A stretch of DNA of 64,000 nt, taken from NCBI RefSeq assembly GCF_030408815.1, contig NZ_CP047355.1, positions 2,604,001 through 2,668,000 of the forward strand, given 5' to 3'. This document shows, piece by piece, positions 62,936 through 64,000 of this stretch (its first letter is position 1; each line of letters opens with the position of its first letter). Position numbers and translations under genes: made by a program. The notes beneath the pieces were generated by a model that saw nothing but the letters and a program-made list of their open reading frames with translations, was not told where the DNA came from and did not search any database. Origin of the DNA: Corynebacterium freiburgense (GTDB lineage: Bacteria > Actinomycetota > Actinomycetes > Mycobacteriales > Mycobacteriaceae).

Positions 62936-64000
62936 ATGCAATTTTTAACACGGCGACGCCAATACCTTGCCGCAGCTTTCGCGGCTTTGACACTTAGCTT
63001 AAACGGTATAAGCACTGCAACCGCAGCACCAACACAGATTTCATGGGAGCAATGCCCAGCCGAGGTCAATATTCAAAATGCTCAATGCGGGCGTATCGAC
63101 GTCCCCATGAATTACGCCAACCACTCAGGTAAACGCATTGACGTGGGATTGGTAAAATTACCAGCAAAACAGCAAAGTAGAGGATCGCTATTTTTCAATC
63201 CGGGTGGCCCCGGCGGCAGTGTCTACGATGTTCTTGACGCAAACTCTTTGATTCCAGTCACTTGGCCGGAAGAAATACGTAAAGAATAGGACATTATTGC
63301 AGTTCAACCGCGTGGTCTTGAAGGTTCTACACCACTAGAATGCGAAATTCCTGCCGATCAATCCCTAATAGGACTAATAAATTTCGGCGGAAAGCTCAAG
63401 GAAACCTGTGACCAAAACATTCCTGGCTATACCGACAATATCAATACAGAAACCACCGCACATGATTGGGATGAAGTGCGCAAAGCACTAGGCGAGGAAA
63501 AAATTTCTTTATTAGGAACATCGTACGGTACGTACCTTGCATCTATGTATGCAACCAAATTTCCAAATAATACGGATAAAGTGATACTTGATTCTGGTTA
63601 CAACGTAGACGCGGATACTACCGAGCAGCTTCGGGGCTTCGATGAAGCCATGGCTGATTTTCTCACATGGGTGGCCCGACATGATGCGACCTACCACCTA
63701 GGCACCACCCCGGAAGCCGTATATGCAAGATGGTCACAACGCATTACGGATGAAACTGGTGCAAGTCCAACTATCACCCCACCAAACGCAACAAACCTCG
63801 AGCGAGTTAGCACAGATCTCAAAGGGCTTTGGACCCAAATCACGAGTGGTGGAGGTAATCAAGTGAATTCGCCAACACTACTGCTCACCCAGGTATATCT
63901 TGGGATTCCTACCGAATGGCCAAAACTTGCAAAAACTATTGCGAGCCCAGAACCAACGGTGCTACCGGAATCGCTCCAAACATTTGAAATGGCACCTATG
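62936..64000 (+). pseudogene. Secreted alpha/beta hydrolase (tripeptidyl-aminopeptidase-like) broken by an in-frame TAG
   Basis: The reading frame starts at the ATG 62936 with a signal peptide (YLAAAFAALTLSLNGISTATAA) and the family start ISWEQCPAEVNIQNAQCGRI, then FFNPGGPGGSVYDV (oxyanion region). At 63287-63289 a TAG interrupts it after EEIRKE. The same frame then stays open for more than 230 codons to the window edge and contains DIIAVQPRGLEGSTPLEC, the nucleophile elbow LLGTSYGTYLA and DKVILDSGYN. The stop falls where homologues usually have Tyr or Phe (Y/F-D-x-V-x-x-x-x-R-G), one base away from a Tyr codon. No frameshift is needed. Either a recent nonsense mutation or a sequencing error explains it. 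Confidence 0.85.

Overview
The window reads as chromosomal DNA from a mid-GC Corynebacterium. The evidence is a solitary CIRCE-controlled groEL next to PorH/PorA-like mini-porins and a PPK2 kinase, the ftsH-folE-folP-folB-folK block, an hpt-tilS-dacB cluster divergent from ppa, an Mrp/Mnh antiporter operon with an A-B fusion, DUF3180/DUF3263/LytR_C proteins and a TPP-riboswitch thiC. I see no rRNA, tRNA, CRISPR array, phage or recognisable insertion sequence. I cannot name the species.

Layout. 1-5.4 kb (minus): folate operon headed by ftsH. 5.6-8.6 kb: a plus-strand DHA2 efflux pump and pirin, followed by a non-coding patch with three 46-bp palindromes, sitting between ftsH and hpt. 8.6-12.2 kb: hpt, tilS and dacB (minus), then ppa and a rhodanese (plus). 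12.3-16.6 kb: a MarR regulator and a 1268-residue Pls-like adenylation/thiolation/membrane synthetase. 16.6-21.3 kb (minus): two 26-residue Trp-rich peptides, ppk2, PorA- and PorH-like genes of 40 and 45 codons, and groEL. 21.3-38.1 kb (minus): a compact ten-gene operon (details below). 38.3-47.1 kb (plus): M20 peptidase, a stand-alone LeuA-regulatory-domain protein with an attenuator-like leader, a second palindrome cluster, and mnhAB-C-D-E-F-G. 47.4-64 kb: GCS2 ligase, LytR_C and DUF3263 (minus); def, GNAT, xth, cls and marR (plus); Bcr/CflA pump (minus); thiC, Na/Pi transporter and small paralogues (plus); a MacB-like ABC exporter (minus); and a secreted alpha/beta hydrolase broken by one in-frame stop.

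The main item for a second look is the 21.3-38.1 kb operon. It encodes a secreted and membrane-anchored vWA protein, a Tubulin_2-like protein, a two-TM partner, a beta-rich fibronectin-like protein, a GAP1-like protein, a cytosolic vWA protein, a TRAFAC-type GTPase and small membrane proteins. Most junctions overlap by 1-7 bases or abut. The tubulin-like protein and its neighbour end in the same tail, MPGEG(D/E)F. The parts suggest a trans-envelope NTP-dependent machine, possibly related to the GTPase/GAP1 conflict systems described from comparative genomics; its job here is unknown.

Second are the two Trp-rich 26-residue peptides at 16754-17124. They are too short for ordinary gene calling, have matching ribosome-binding sites, share a core motif, and lie one gene away from the porin genes. 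Other items are two families of tandem palindromes linked by a shared 13-base word, an over-represented 11-mer (TTYTCGACGCC), and the possible branched-chain attenuator before the LeuA-like gene.
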